From Neckera pumila (lineage: Eukaryota; Streptophyta; Bryopsida; Hypnales; Neckeraceae), in contig OZ018416.1 in the NCBI GenBank assembly GCA_963969595.1, positions 20,786,065 through 20,850,064 of the forward strand: DNA of 64,000 nt, written 5' to 3'. Below are positions 36,377-49,100 of this stretch, piece after piece. Each line of letters starts with the position of its first letter. Positions within the stretch are counted from its first letter, which is position 1. The notes beneath the pieces are model-generated. The model was not told the origin of the DNA and did no database searches. It saw only the letters and a list, made by a program, of their open reading frames with translations. The translations under genes and the position numbers were made by a program.

Positions 36377-36694
36377 TCAAATAATTCCAAAGGATGAATA
36401 CTACAAGGGTCACAACTATGGTTGGAAATCAAATATAGAGTTGACCCATTTAAGACATGGCTTCCTAAATAGGTGATACCACTAAATTCAGCATTCTTGC
36501 AAGTTTGTCCACCTTTCCAATTATTAGTCGGTGGTAATTGAGAGAACAAGATGGACTATAGACCTAGGTCAACTTGTACAATAACGTGAGGCCAAAGTCT
36601 CCATATAAATAACGAGAGTACGTCTCAAATAATTCATAAGGGCAGACACTACAAGGGTCACAACTATGGCCGGAAATCAAATGTAGAGTTGACT
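36377..36694. repeat. Pair of 70-base direct repeats, 250 bases apart
   Basis: 36377-36446 and 36624-36694 share CTCAAATAATTC, then ACTACAAGGGTCACAACTAT, then GGAAATCAAAT and TAGAGTTGACNCAT, in the same order and orientation. The first copy falls in a 76-codon open frame on the minus strand (36319-36549) that I cannot place in a family. Confidence 0.55.
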
Positions 36695-37393
36695 CATGCA
36701 TGGTAAAAACACACTCAAGTCCTCAAAGTACAATTGAGCTCCATCAAAACCAATAACCAAATGCACAAACAAAGCTCAGTACAAACTAGCCTAGAGTGAC
36801 TAGTTAGTTTTCTTGGTGTTGAATTTTACAAAAGCATCCACCTCCTTTGTGATGTTGGTATTGATGTCGGCGTTGATCTTACATTTATGTCATTAATGTC
36901 TTCTTCTGCATGAAGCCTAACTAATGCATAGTGCAATTGTGGTATGCGGTCTCTATTGCAACAAAGACCTTCTCCTCATGTCAATGTATTGCTGTGCAAA
37001 ACACCAAAAGCACAACAATTATAAGAACGAAACATATATATTTGATTAAAATTTAATGGTAAATTTAAAATTTAAAAACACAAAATTCAAAGTATACCTC
37101 ATACGTTACGTAAGGGCTTGCAGTACTTGGGCCTACTATAGCAGATAAAGCTTGTTGTCCCAACTCCATCATCTCTACTTGTGTTGAGTAAAGCCTTTAT
37201 ATGATTCTGTAACCTAAAACCAATCAATAAGTCTGGGTAAGCAACTCCATTATCATCTGCTTGAATTATAAATCCATTTTAAGCTATTTATATTATTATA
37301 ATAATTAAAATAAATTTTATCAACAAATTTTTTAAAAACAAATTTAGGTTGACATAATGGAATAGCTCAAATTCTAAATAAAATATCATTTAA

Positions 37394-37398
<5 letters not shown>
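36695..37398. other. AT-rich intergenic stretch
   Basis: No gene or repeat is recognised. Confidence 0.4.

Positions 37399-37460
<62 letters not shown>
37399..37460. repeat. (TA)31 microsatellite
   Basis: An uninterrupted run of about 31 TA units. Such tracts are length-polymorphic and often mis-assembled, so the true copy number may differ. Confidence 0.9.
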
Positions 37461-37465
<5 letters not shown>

Positions 37466-38237
37466 TCAATAAATTGTTAAAACTACCATTTCAAACATAA
37501 TTGTCACATTGGATGGATTATTCGTCCAAACCGTTCAATTTGCCCACCCGTCTGGGACATCAATGACATTAATCTACCCAATGTGAATACTTTAAGGTAC
37601 TTTCATTGTCCGTTTGGTCCGCCTTATCTATCCAATATGTCTGTCCGTCTGGGACATTTAATGATTGTAATTCGACCAATGTAACAACAATATTTCATAC
37701 CACCTGGATTATATAAATAATATGAATTTGCTACCAAAGTTTGTAGACAAATTTACAAACTATTATGAATATGTGAGCAAAATAATTATGATTGTACAAA
37801 TTGAATTTTTTTTGCAAGCCACCTTAATCTAGTCTTTGTTGCCATCCTATAACATCTATTTTTTTGTATTGCTATTGCCATCTTATCAATAATACCTTCA
37901 TTCTTCTTTGATGAAATAACACCTATATTTTTGTTTTTCAAACTACCAATGCATTCCTTGATAAAACTATCAAGTATATTCTTATCTTCTTTTGACAAGA
38001 TATGGAGTATTGTACATTCATCAGATGTTAGAAAAAGCAAACATATAACATAATCCAATCTCACCAAATCAACCTTTTCACTACCAAAACTAGCATATTG
38101 ATATGTAACAATAACCAATTAACTACATGCTTGTAGTATCTTAGTAAAACACTAATATCAAATTCATCAATAAGATCAACATAGAGATAATCGACAAACC
38201 ACATTCTATAAGTGGTGGTCCTTGAGAAGAAAGCAAT
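37461..38237. other. Intergenic stretch with an imperfect tandem repeat
   Basis: Two related blocks of about 60 bases (GTCTGGGACAT, then AATGA, then ACCAATGT-like) lie at about 37520-37582 and 37640-37686. A 110-codon open frame on the minus strand (37786-38118) matches no family I know and is not called as a gene. Confidence 0.4.
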
Positions 38238-38239
38238 TA

Positions 38240-38545
38240 ACCCCTAAAGGTTTTTGACTATGTTTTTCACCAAAAACACTCCAAAATTGCCATTTCTAGT
38301 ACAAGTACTAAATTTTAGAAAAAAATAATATTTAGGCACATGTAACCATAGGATTTTGTAGTGCGCTGGTTTGAAAAGATGTGGAAATTTTTTTAGAAAT
38401 CTCCACCATATAGATTGCAAGATATTAGCTTTTGAATTGACAAAAATCTTTCTTTTGACCCTATGAAGAATTGGGTAGCCGCACTTCACAAGGTCACACT
38501 TGTATGAAAAAATATTTAAAATGGTGGTGTTTCTTTGGATTCATT
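38240..38545. mobile_element. TIR element, ACCCCTAAAG family, truncated copy
   Basis: It starts ACCCCTAAAGG after TA and aligns with 2803-3100 at roughly 80% by eye, including CACTTCACAAGGTCACACTT and AAAATGGTGGTGTTTCTTT. Similarity stops at about 38545, just before the next TIR element begins at 38586, so the right two-thirds is lost. Confidence 0.6.
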
Positions 38546-38585
38546 CTTCAGGGCTCTAGAACGATGGAGTTTAACACTGCATATA

Positions 38586-39026
38586 AGGTAAAACACCCCA
38601 TTGCGGTCAAATGGCCCATGATGGACATCTAATGACTCCATTGTGGTTTTTCAGACCACACTCAATGCCTTAGATGGTAGTTATGGAGTAATTAGTGACT
38701 TCAACAGGTACTTCCAACTTTTCAGTGTAAAATTCTTTGTAAAAACTGCTTTTTTAGGTCTTCCATGTTTGAAAATGTTGTGACTACATTGGGTAGGAAG
38801 GTGACCATGTTGGATTCAGATTTTGTTGGTCATGAGGTAGCCTATAGCCCCCTATGGGCTGATTACTTCAAAAATTTAGAACTAATTCATACTTGGTCCA
38901 AAAAATATAATTTCAAATGTCCCCACTGTCTTTCATACTTATCTTCGTGTGGGAAAAAATTTGAAAAATTTGAACAATGGCATAAGGGCACAATCCTAAT
39001 TCTGACCACAATGGGGTCTTTTACCT
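38586..39026. mobile_element. TIR element, AGGTAAAA family, copy 2
   Basis: The left end AGGTAAAACACCCCATTG and the right end CAATGGGGTCTTTTACCT form inverted repeats of about 23 bases, flanked by TA on both sides (38584-38585 and 39027-39028). The 441-base element aligns end to end with 4619-5094. A chance open frame (from 38765) runs through it and carries no transposase motif. Confidence 0.7.
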
Positions 39027-40160
39027 TAATCTTGTATACAATGGCATATTTTTGTCTCCCATTCTATCAAAATATATTTGACTTCTTCAACTAATATAAA
39101 CTCGTTGCGTATGGCTATACAAATGGATCCAATTAATGCATATGCTACTATATTAAAAAAATTATGCTATTTAAATCGGTTCAAGCTTAATTTTGCGCCT
39201 TAATAGGATATGATAAATCAATGTTTTGTGCCGAAGACACTTTCTATCCAACAAAAAAGACATGACGCCAATGTTTCATGTACCCTTGTTTGGAACGACT
39301 GCATGGACTGGAACGCGGCAGCGTCCCGCGAGCCCTCGTGTCGGGCAGGTGCCCGTATCTGAGAAAGACGGGAAAGAAACGCCAGAAGACTTGAGAAAGA
39401 TACGGAAAAGAAACGGGAAAGAGATCGCGAGGCGGAAAGAAATTTGCGATGAACGGAAGGAAACATGGTCACTTGCGAGGTCGACTCCGTCGTTCCGGAA
39501 CCCTGCATCTGCCTCTGATTGCGCAGAGGCCAAGCTTGACTTCGATTATTTGGCTGCAAGATCGAGTTTTCTTCCCTCCCGTCGCGATCCAGGTTGTTGT
39601 CCCCGGCCGGAGCTAATCTTCCATTTTTTTAATATCTTTTTTGGTGCCGAATCGGCCATCTGTTGAGCTTTTTAGGGGAAGTGCGACGCTCTATTGCAGC
39701 GAACCGGTGGAGAGTTCTCGTTTAGGTTTCGGAATTGGCTGTTTACCAGAACAGGAGTTTGGAGATTGTCTAGTTGTTTTGAAGGCGGTAATGGATTGGT
39801 GACGTTCTTGGTGGATTGGATGCGATGCAGGTCGTTGAGCCGGGGATGTATTCCAGCTTGTGGTTTCGATCGGTGTGAGCTCGGTGGGAATGAATGCATG
39901 GGGAGACGGAGCGTACAGTTCAGGAGGAGGTGGAGTTTTGGGAAGAGGCGAGATGAAATGAGAAACCATTCAGAGGGAGGAGGAGGAGAAGAAGGTTGAG
40001 GCAGATTGTAGCAGCGGCGTTATTATTTTGAAGGATTTCGGTTTTTGATTACAAAGTTTGGAAGGAGGTTTTGTGAAAGTGCCTGAGATGGTTGAGGATA
40101 CAAGCCGTGAATTTTTTTTGGAAGAATCGTAGCTCGTGAAGCTGCGGACAGTCCGTCAAC
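39027..40160 (+). promoter_or_regulatory. VPS13 promoter and 5' leader
   Basis: From about 39290 the sequence becomes GC-richer and gene-like. It leads to the VPS13 ATG at 40161. CT- and GA-rich patches are present, but no TATA box is convincing. A 147-codon open frame (39226-39666) overlaps an opposite-strand frame, has no family signature and is treated as leader or promoter sequence. Confidence 0.4.
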
Positions 40161-43100
40161 ATGTTCGAGGCTCACGTAAATCCCTGTCTTTCAGCTGATT
40201 CCTGTCTTCTTTTTATTGTTCACTCTTCTCCTCCAATTCACCATTTCGTGAAATTGTGGATCGTACTCTTAATCCTCGTGACGAGATAAAAGATTGCTAC
40301 CTCTCTCTTCTCCTTCAGTTAGCGATTGCATACCCTCTCACAGCTCGCATTGCTAACTTTCAAGCATTCACCTTCTTGTAGATATCGTCCCTGGAGTTCA
40401 CAATTTAATAATTGCAAGCGACATTAGATTCGTGCGCAGTGCTCTAATCCACTTCTAGCATTTCTCTTGTAGGTAGATATGAACTGCATAATAACCCTTT
40501 CTAAATTAGTGCTCTATAGAATTCGATTGCCCGACACTGTGTTCTTGCTTGACCTAAACGGCGGGCACGTGTTTGTAAAGTTAGAAACTCTAGCAACTCC
40601 TTTGTCGCTACTATTGTGACGGAAAGAGAAAAAGAATATCATTGGTTTAGAGATTCTTACTTCGAGTCTTGCTTCATTGCCTGTGCTTGATTGTGAGCTA
40701 TAGTGTGGGCTGAGAAGCCTGCAGGATGATTATCCTATTTGAGTTGTAAACATTGCTTGGAAATGACCTGGGCATACTAATAGTGTTCAGTGTCCCGGCT
40801 TTTACCATGCTGGCAATTCAGTAGTCCCTGTTCACCGCACTCTCTGTACGTCCCCGTAAAGTAGTTTATACTCTTAGCTGTCTGTCTTACAAGAACAAAT
40901 GGAACAAGGTCCCATTGTCTGATATTAGTGTGGTAGTGTTCTTGTGTTGCTTAAGACGTCTCACTAGCTACTAATGATTGAGGTCTTACCCCAATGTGGA
41001 TTTGTGACGATAGTGCTTACACTGGAACTAAATATCGACCATTTTAATGTCGGAGCAGATGTAGTCGGAGGGAATTGCGCCAATTACGGTGCTGTGATGG
41101 GACGGTTGTAGTTTTTTTTCGTGAAATAGACTGGGAGTTGATGATCTTCAATTTATGTCCAGGTTTTGCATTCGACGTATTCGTTTAGTCTGTGTAGCAT
41201 GAGAGAAAACGTCGATCCCTACCTCGAATTAGAGAAAATTAGACTTTGGTTCTAAGCAGCATAAAGGGACTAAGTTGCCTGGTAAAATCTGCTGAGGGTA
41301 ACTTGCATTTTCGAGTCAATTTTGAATCGTAGTGAGCATCCGCGCTTGCTGCACTGGTTGTAACTCGACTCTCGAGAGTGGAAATAGGCTCAGCTTATGC
41401 CAGAATATAAAAGATTTTCTTTTACGAACGAAGAGGCACTTATTGTTTAAAGTTAATGGAAGGGTTTGAAGATTGTTAGTGCTTTTGGTATTGGGTTATA
41501 AATGGGACTGGGTGCTAAGAGAATGTTATATATTTCCTTGGCGTTCTTCGCATTGATCATGCTTTCTAATCCTGGAGACCCCAAGAATTCCAGGGATGGC
41601 ATTTCAATTTAGTCTTTAGTGCGTTTTCACTGCCGCTGGGTTAATAAGAGGTTTAGCAGAAAAAGCATCTTACATAGTGACAGCCTTCCGGAAAAACTGG
41701 ATGCAACACAGAAGTATGGATCTTTGGCGTAAAATTGAAGGCTTTTCGAGAATTGTCGGCGGAGCTTTATCCTCTTAATCTCATATTCAATTAGGGGATA
41801 GTGTGCAGTCTAGATCGTGCGAATTTGGTCTCCCCTTGTTAAAACCCACTTAATTATTGCTTCGCGTCGATATTTTCGCTCTTAACGGTCTCTATGCTTG
41901 CAAATCTCTTTGTTGACAGGTTCTACATCTTCTTCGTCTTTATCTTGGAGAATATGTCCGCGGTCTCTCAGTAGAAGCTTTGAAGATTAGTGTTTGGCAA
42001 GGTTTGGCTACCAACCTTTCTACTTTGTATCCGTCTTGCTTATCGAAACTGTCAAAGATGTGATCGGTCCTCAACAGCCTAATTGTCCATGGATTGTTTT
42101 CCAGATTATGACTTGACACGCTATGTTTTCCAGTTAATATGCTAAAGGAAGCGTCGAGCTGTGCAGTTTGTCAGCCAATCTGTGACTTGACTTGTCGTGA
42201 AAATCGGCATGGATGACATTAGTGTTAGTATTGGTCCATTGGGTATAAAATGCCATCATAATAGTCATTGGGACCAATTTTTATAACAACTGGTATATTA
42301 CGTTGTTAATAGAGTATCTTACGGCTGGTATTCGATGCAAACCTTTGATTTCAAATTTGTCTGTTCCAGTTTCGTAGGGTTGTTTGGGATTGTACTGGGA
42401 TTGTACATTTCAATCATGGCTCTTTCGCATAATTTTGTAGCACATTATAAATCTGAGTGTCGGCAGTATTGAGTCGGCAGTGTAGAGTATTGGGTGGTAT
42501 TTCTCAATTGTGTATCTTGCACTGGCAGGCAAGAACTTACTTTCTTTTGTGTGCTTGTTGTGGTAAATTTTGAACCCGGATGATACAGGAGATGTCGTCT
42601 TAAAAGATTTGCAACTCAAGGCGGAGGCCCTTAACGCACTAAAACTTCCTATCACAGTAAAAGCTGGATTCCTTGGTTCAGTCACTTTAAAGGTAAGCTG
42701 CACTGAAGGAATTGGGAATGTGATACGTTATTTTAAGTGAATTCAACGTTTGCATCGTGCTTGTAAAATCTGGTTTCGCATGTAGTCGTTGTGTGCTTCA
42801 CGAATTTGTAATGTTGGAACCAAGTTAACAATGATGTTTTGTTTATGCAGGTTCCTTGGAATCGACTAGGAAAAGATCCTGTAATTGTGCTTCTAGATCG
42901 CATTTTTATACTTGCTGAACCTCTCCAAGATGACAGGACCTTCAGCGTAAGCACTGGCAGATGTGTCTTACTATTTGGGCCTTATTTTTGATAGTCCTGG
43001 TTGTTTTAGGAATTATTTAAAAAATGTTAACGTGGAGGACAACTTGAAAACTTTGTGATAAATTGAAGGGTTCGATCGGTTTGCTTATGTGCGCTTTTGC

Positions 43101-46100
43101 ATGTTCTAATGAGGGTAATTTGCGTGCTTGCAGGACGATGATAAAGATCTATGGTATGAGGCGAAAAGACGCAAGTGCGAGGTTAGACTCATCTTTTGCA
43201 AGTGATATTGACTTACTCGTTATCGCTTTCTGCAATGCATCACATTATTTATGGGAACCTGCGTAGCCTATGTTATCGTCATGCTGGAACCAGTGACATT
43301 CATGTAGAAGGTCAACTTTGTAGATACCTTTTTAGATCATGTGACAAGGAAAACAATGAAGTCTCGATGATACAGCTTATTTCTAAGTGCCACAAAGACT
43401 GGTAAATGAGTTAAGCTTAAAATGTGAAGTTTTATTGATTTGACAGGCGGCTGAGTTGGCCATGTTTGAGGCGAAGGACCACAAGACAGCTGGGCCTCAA
43501 GAAACCGTATGTGAACATTGCTTTCCTGGTGCTACTGAATCAGCAAACTATAGTTATCTCAGAGGATTCGAGAATCATTGATGAATTTTTCAGTGTTAGG
43601 AATCCGTAGTTTAATATTTTTTGGAACTATACTTGATTTCAGCAGCTCTAATTTTTTCTTTTCTTAAAATTTTTCTTTTCTTGAAAAGTCTTGCGATTTG
43701 TGAATTGCTGTTTGTGACAATTCTTGCAGGATACAACCTCTAACACCTGGTTTAGCTCTCTAATTGCGACTATTGTTGGGAACTTGAAAATTTCAATCAC
43801 CAATTTGCACATTCGTTATGAAGACACAGTGAGGTATGTGTTTTTTCTATTGGCTCCAAATGACTTGCATTTTGGTCTATTTTTCCTAATTGGATTATAT
43901 TCTATCTTTGCTCTTTTCGCTGGTGTTAGTGTGTCCACCTGTGGTCATCTAGGTAACTGAACCAATTGTATCACAGCAATCGCTTTACAGTAGTTCTAAT
44001 ATTTCCGGATTACGCGGTCCTGTTCTCAAATGCGTTTATATGAAAGCGAACCAGGTCCATTTTGATGTAAGGGTTTCTGGATGTAATGCAATGAGGAATA
44101 GTGGATTTGATCTTGATTTTCTTAAAATTTCATGTCAGTAAAGCTGTTCATTGAATGCAGTAACCCTGGGCACCCGTTTTGTTCTGGAGTTACGTTGGCA
44201 ACATTAGCAGCTGTGACTATTGATGAGTCTGGACATGAAACATTTGTCACTAGTGGGGCTTTGGAAAGACTCCGCAAGGTTTGCATCTCCCACCTAAATA
44301 CTTTTGACTTGTTTACAGTAATCGGAATGTATGTTTTGCTTAATTCCAATGCGTTTTTTTATATTTGGCTTTTTATGTCTTTGCCCATTGAGCGATCCCT
44401 GAATACAAGTGTTTTTCTCTAGTCACGTGGTTGTACTGCGTGTTAATTTGCTCTTACTCCTTTTTGCTCTATGTGGATGTTCTTGAATTTCTTATGAGGT
44501 TCAGGCAAATAGCGTTTTGCTAATGTATTAGTCCTGTATCTGATTGTTCAACTTGAATGAGTTCAATTATTTAAGCAGCTCTGGTTCTGCAGTCCGTGCG
44601 TTTGGAGCGTCTGGCTGTATACCATGACCCAGGTAGCAAACCTTGGGAGTTGAAAAAAGTATGGGAGGAAATGACCCCTGGGGAATGGGAGGAGGTATAT
44701 TCTGAACTAATTATCCATCGTCTAATGTGTAAGAGGACTGGTGTGGCGCGTTAGTCTACAACCTTCTAATATTTTTTCACAGACCGGATGATCGTTTCTT
44801 CTATATAATTAGATTCCCGAGTTTTAGCAACACCTCTAAGGTATTGATGGGAGAACGTCTCTTAGTGTCCGTCAATTATTTTTCTATAGCAGTTTAACTT
44901 TGACCAGTTGTTTGTCTGTAATCTGATTATGGAATTCAATCTGTAACAGGTTTTCATGGAGGGCATAAAAATTGACGCATCACCTGACAAGTCTTTGTCT
45001 AAGTGGGCTACTGGTCGCCAGTATTTGCTGCATCCTGTTGGGGGTCTTATGACATATTACCGTCGTGGAAAACGTGAGAAGCGGAAACCCGAGGTCCCTT
45101 TTCAGGAAGCCACGCTTGTACTGGAGCCTGTGTCATTGACAGTTTCAGAGGTATTTCTCCCAACAGGTTAAGCCCAAGCGTGTGAGCGGCTTGCTGGCAT
45201 TTCAGTGAATAGTTGTTATGAATTGTATGCCTCTTCCTTGTTCAAAGTTGGTTCTTGATGCTGTTCTGTAGTCTGTTTTATATTGGTATTTGTTAATCAT
45301 CAATGGAAAGAAGTTCATATTGAAGTGGATTTTAGGCATCTGTACCGATCCTGAGAGTCACATGTATGTGAGTAATTATCTTGCGTTTCTATCATCCCAC
45401 AGGCCCAATACTGTGATGGCATGAAGCTTTTGGAAGGAGTGTCCACTTATCGACTTAGGTTGCAGTACAGCCACTTTCGTCCTCAAGCGTCTGTTTCAGC
45501 AGATGCACAGGCTTGGTGGCTTTATGGTTGTCAAGCTGTGTTACAGCAACATTCCAGAGTCTGGTGGGTCTTCCTCATTATACGCGAAACTTGTAATGAC
45601 TATAGGTTTGACATGTTACTGGAGACTAAATTTGCGAATTTGCTGAGCCCTGCACATGTTTATGGCTGTGTATGCTCCCAGTGTGAATACTTTTATGCAT
45701 ATACATGTCGAATGTGTTTATGTGATCATCAGCACTACCACTGCCTTTTTCAGGTATCGACTGCAGTGGTCAAGCATAGCTGATTCGTGTCGCAAGAGGC
45801 GACATTATGTCCAACTGTATGCAAGTTGCTTGCAACAAGGTTTCAAAGTTAACAATCAAGAAATTAAAGACATGGAGAAGGATCTCGATATTGAAGTGAT
45901 TCTCCTTTGGAGGTCGGTGTTCCTGAAATCCTCTCTGAGATGTGAAGCTGTCACCACTGATCTAATTTAGCGACTATGGATCTTTATCGTCCTTTGCCTA
46001 TTCGAATAACTTTCTCGAGTCCTTTCACTGCACGTCGTTTTTCGAATATTTGCATCTGATGATTAAAGTTTACATTGCTTGATGGCAATGCGAACCTCCT

Positions 46101-49100
46101 CTCTTGCAGGCTGTTGGCTCATGCAAGAGCTGAAAGTGTGAAATCGAAAGAAGCTGCAGTAGAGCGTGAACGACTGAGGAAGAGCTCCTGGTGGTCATTT
46201 GGCTGGTATAGTCGACTTTTGTGTACATATTAGTATTTGATCTTCCGATTTTAATTGCATCACTTTGTGGGATTGTGTGTGTCAGTTTTCTGCTCGAGGG
46301 ATGTTGGAACGTTTCTGTGGAGTTTATCATACTTTACTCACTTTCATGTTTTTATGGATTGACTTTCCATATTTTCATCACATTCTGTCTGCAATTTCAT
46401 TTGTTGGTGTGTATGGTTCTAGGGGATCTGCAAATTCTAGTCAAGGTGGTACTCCACCACCATCTTCCGAAGACTCTTCAACTCCTACATCTCCTACGGC
46501 TTCTAAAGGAGTTGATGCTCCGGGACAACTCACTAAAGAAGAATGGAGCAAAATTAATCAGTTATTGAGTTACCAGCCTGGAGAAGATGTGCTTAATGTC
46601 TCGAAAACCGAAGAGCTCAATATGATGCAAATGGCCCTTGATGTCAACATTCGACAGGGCTCAGCTCGTGTTTTAGACAGAGAAAATAAGGAGATATTAT
46701 GTGGAACTTTTGAAAGTTTGCAAGTTGGAACACAAGTATATCCAAAGACATTGGCTTGTGCAGGGAAACTCCAATTTTATGGCCTTACTGCCCCTGAAGG
46801 AATGCTGATTGAGGTACAGATACTAAAGATATATGAATACGGATGTTTGTGATTGTTTGTTGTTCTAAACAATGACTGTTTGAGAATTGACTTGTGGGAC
46901 ATCTGTTTGCAATCGATTCCAACAGATGTCTGACAGCTACATAATATGAGTTCATTTGAAACGATTTCATCTGGTATGAACTCATATTTTTTAGCTGGTC
47001 ATGTAATTTTTCTCCAAGAAGCTATAATTTAGTATGATTTGGAAGCGGGGGTTATCATGAGAGCTATGTTAATTTCACATTTGATACTCATTCTTGACCC
47101 TACAGAGTGTGAGCCGAGAGGGAAGGGACTATGCTCTTTCCGCGACATATGTCCAGTCTCCTTATGACGAGAATTTAGACTGGAAGTTAGCTGCCACCAT
47201 GTCTCCTTGCCACGTTAAGGTATCTTGGTTATAGCCAGTCCTATTGACTATCATTTAAGCAGTCATTTCTGGTTTATATGTTGAAGGCCATGGTACTTTT
47301 TGAGATTCCATTTAAAAAGAACACAGTAGCTAACTCTGAGAAAGTTCCAGTTAACTCTGAATTTATGTGAGAAATTCTATTTATTCTCACGCTCGACAAA
47401 CATTGTGCTCAGAGTGTTCTTCTTTACATGTGGCAGGTGTGGAAGATAAGTTTTGAAAGATTTCTTCAGTTTCTGAAGAGCAGTCAAGCCCTTAGTCCTG
47501 GTGTTGCACTAGAGACTGCAGCGGTCTTGCAGGTTTTTTCCTACTTCAGGCTATAGACGCCCTCTTTGTGATAGTTCTTAATGGTTACAGCTTATTCATA
47601 TCTCCCGTTCTGTCATAGTCTGAAAATAAACATTTGCAGCCATGGCACTTGTCTCTCGTGCAGTGGGCGAATTTAGGTTTCGTATCGTGAAATCAGTCAA
47701 GTTCACCGATTAGTTACAAATGCATCTTGTTTATATTTTTTATATTATCATTGTCACAGATAGGTCAATTTCTGTCCCATAACGCGTACGCGTTGCCTTG
47801 TTTTGTGCTCGAGATTAGTAATAGATCCCACTTTTATCATCTTTAGGATTCTTCCTCAAAGGTCTTTTGGCTCTCTATTTGTAGAATAAGCTGGAGGAAG
47901 TCACACGTCGAGCACAGGAACAATTGCAACAAGCGCTTGAGCAGCAAAGCAGGTGGGTCGGTTTCCACCGTTTTCTTACTGGGTTTTATCAGCGGAATTT
48001 GCCATGTTTTACAACGATTCGTCTTTTGTGAAAATTTATCGTGCTCCTGACAATCAGGCTGATCTTAACTAGTACCACATTCATGCTGGTGATGCTTGAA
48101 GGTTTCACGTTCAGATCATTTTTCAGTTTACCTTGATACCTTACGTTTCAATACTTCAGGGCGTCCCTTAGAAAAAGTTTGCGGGTGCCTATATGCCCTA
48201 ATCACTATGGAAGGCATCGTGTACGCATTTGACAACTGGCTTTATGCTGGTTCTGGATGGACAATGGTTGAGTTTCCCTTTCGGGCAACTGTGAATGTAG
48301 TGAACCCTTGCAGTGCCTTAGTCTAACCTTGTGATAAGATATTTTGCATGTAGAACTTTAAGCGGAATATTGAGTTTTTCTCTACTGCGTATATTATGCA
48401 ACAATTATCTATGTGTCTTGTTGTAGGTTCTCTATTGACCTGGACTTGGACGCTCCAAAGATTTCAATTCCAGCTAAAGCTAGCAAGAGCGACGAGGATG
48501 ACACACAACTCCTCCTGGATTTGGGACATTTCACTCTGCACACTGCAACTGTAAGTTCGTTTTCATCTTGACTAGAAGTTCTGACCATTGGACTCTACAT
48601 ATTGAAGTTTGCTGTTTGCATTGCTTTGCTAGTGCTTTACATGTAACTCTCTCAAAACGTGGAGCCTCTAGCTACGGTGTTGGTATCTCTGAAAAACTTA
48701 TGCTGTATAGGGCTGCACCTTTCTAACATTGTTGGAAGTTGCAAGCAGTCTTCTGTATTATAATGTATTCATTTTTATATGATTGAGGCTTTGTGAACGA
48801 AGTTGGGGAGTGTATGTCAGCTCTATAAGCGATCGTGATGGCAAGATGACGTCCGTAGAATAATTTGGGGTTGAAGAACTTGTATTTGATGTTTTGTTTT
48901 GTCAATAAATTTACAATCACCTTACAAAATTTTGGGGATCTGATGACGAGCATCCAGTGAGCATCGTTCTGAGCATCTTTCTAAGTTTTTAGTTTCAACT
49001 CGTTCAATTTATCCTACCTCATACGTCCGTATAATGCACCTATCTTGCACCTGGCGCTAGTTTGGAGTGTCTTATGTTCAATGTTGTGGTATGCAGGACG

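Noticed and set aside
36166..37700. Short direct and tandem repeats as a CRISPR-like array
   Set aside because: Only two or few irregular copies, no even spacing, and the window is eukaryotic nuclear DNA.
37786..38118. 110-codon open frame on the minus strand as a gene
   Set aside because: AT-rich, no recognisable domain, no splice context or neighbouring exons; compatible with chance in this composition.
2803..38250. TTTAGGGG / CCCCTAAA strings as interstitial telomere repeats or telobox motifs
   Set aside because: Each occurs once, not in tandem, carries an extra G compared with TTTAGGG, and sits at the end of an inverted-repeat element next to TA, so it is better read as a transposon terminus.
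38765..39094. 109-codon open frame as a transposase fragment
   Set aside because: It lies inside a 441-base TIR element and extends past it, has no DDE-type motif, and is not preserved in the other copy at 4619-5094.
39226..39666. 146-codon open frame upstream of VPS13 as a separate gene
   Set aside because: It overlaps an opposite-strand frame, has no family signature and lies in the VPS13 promoter and leader region.
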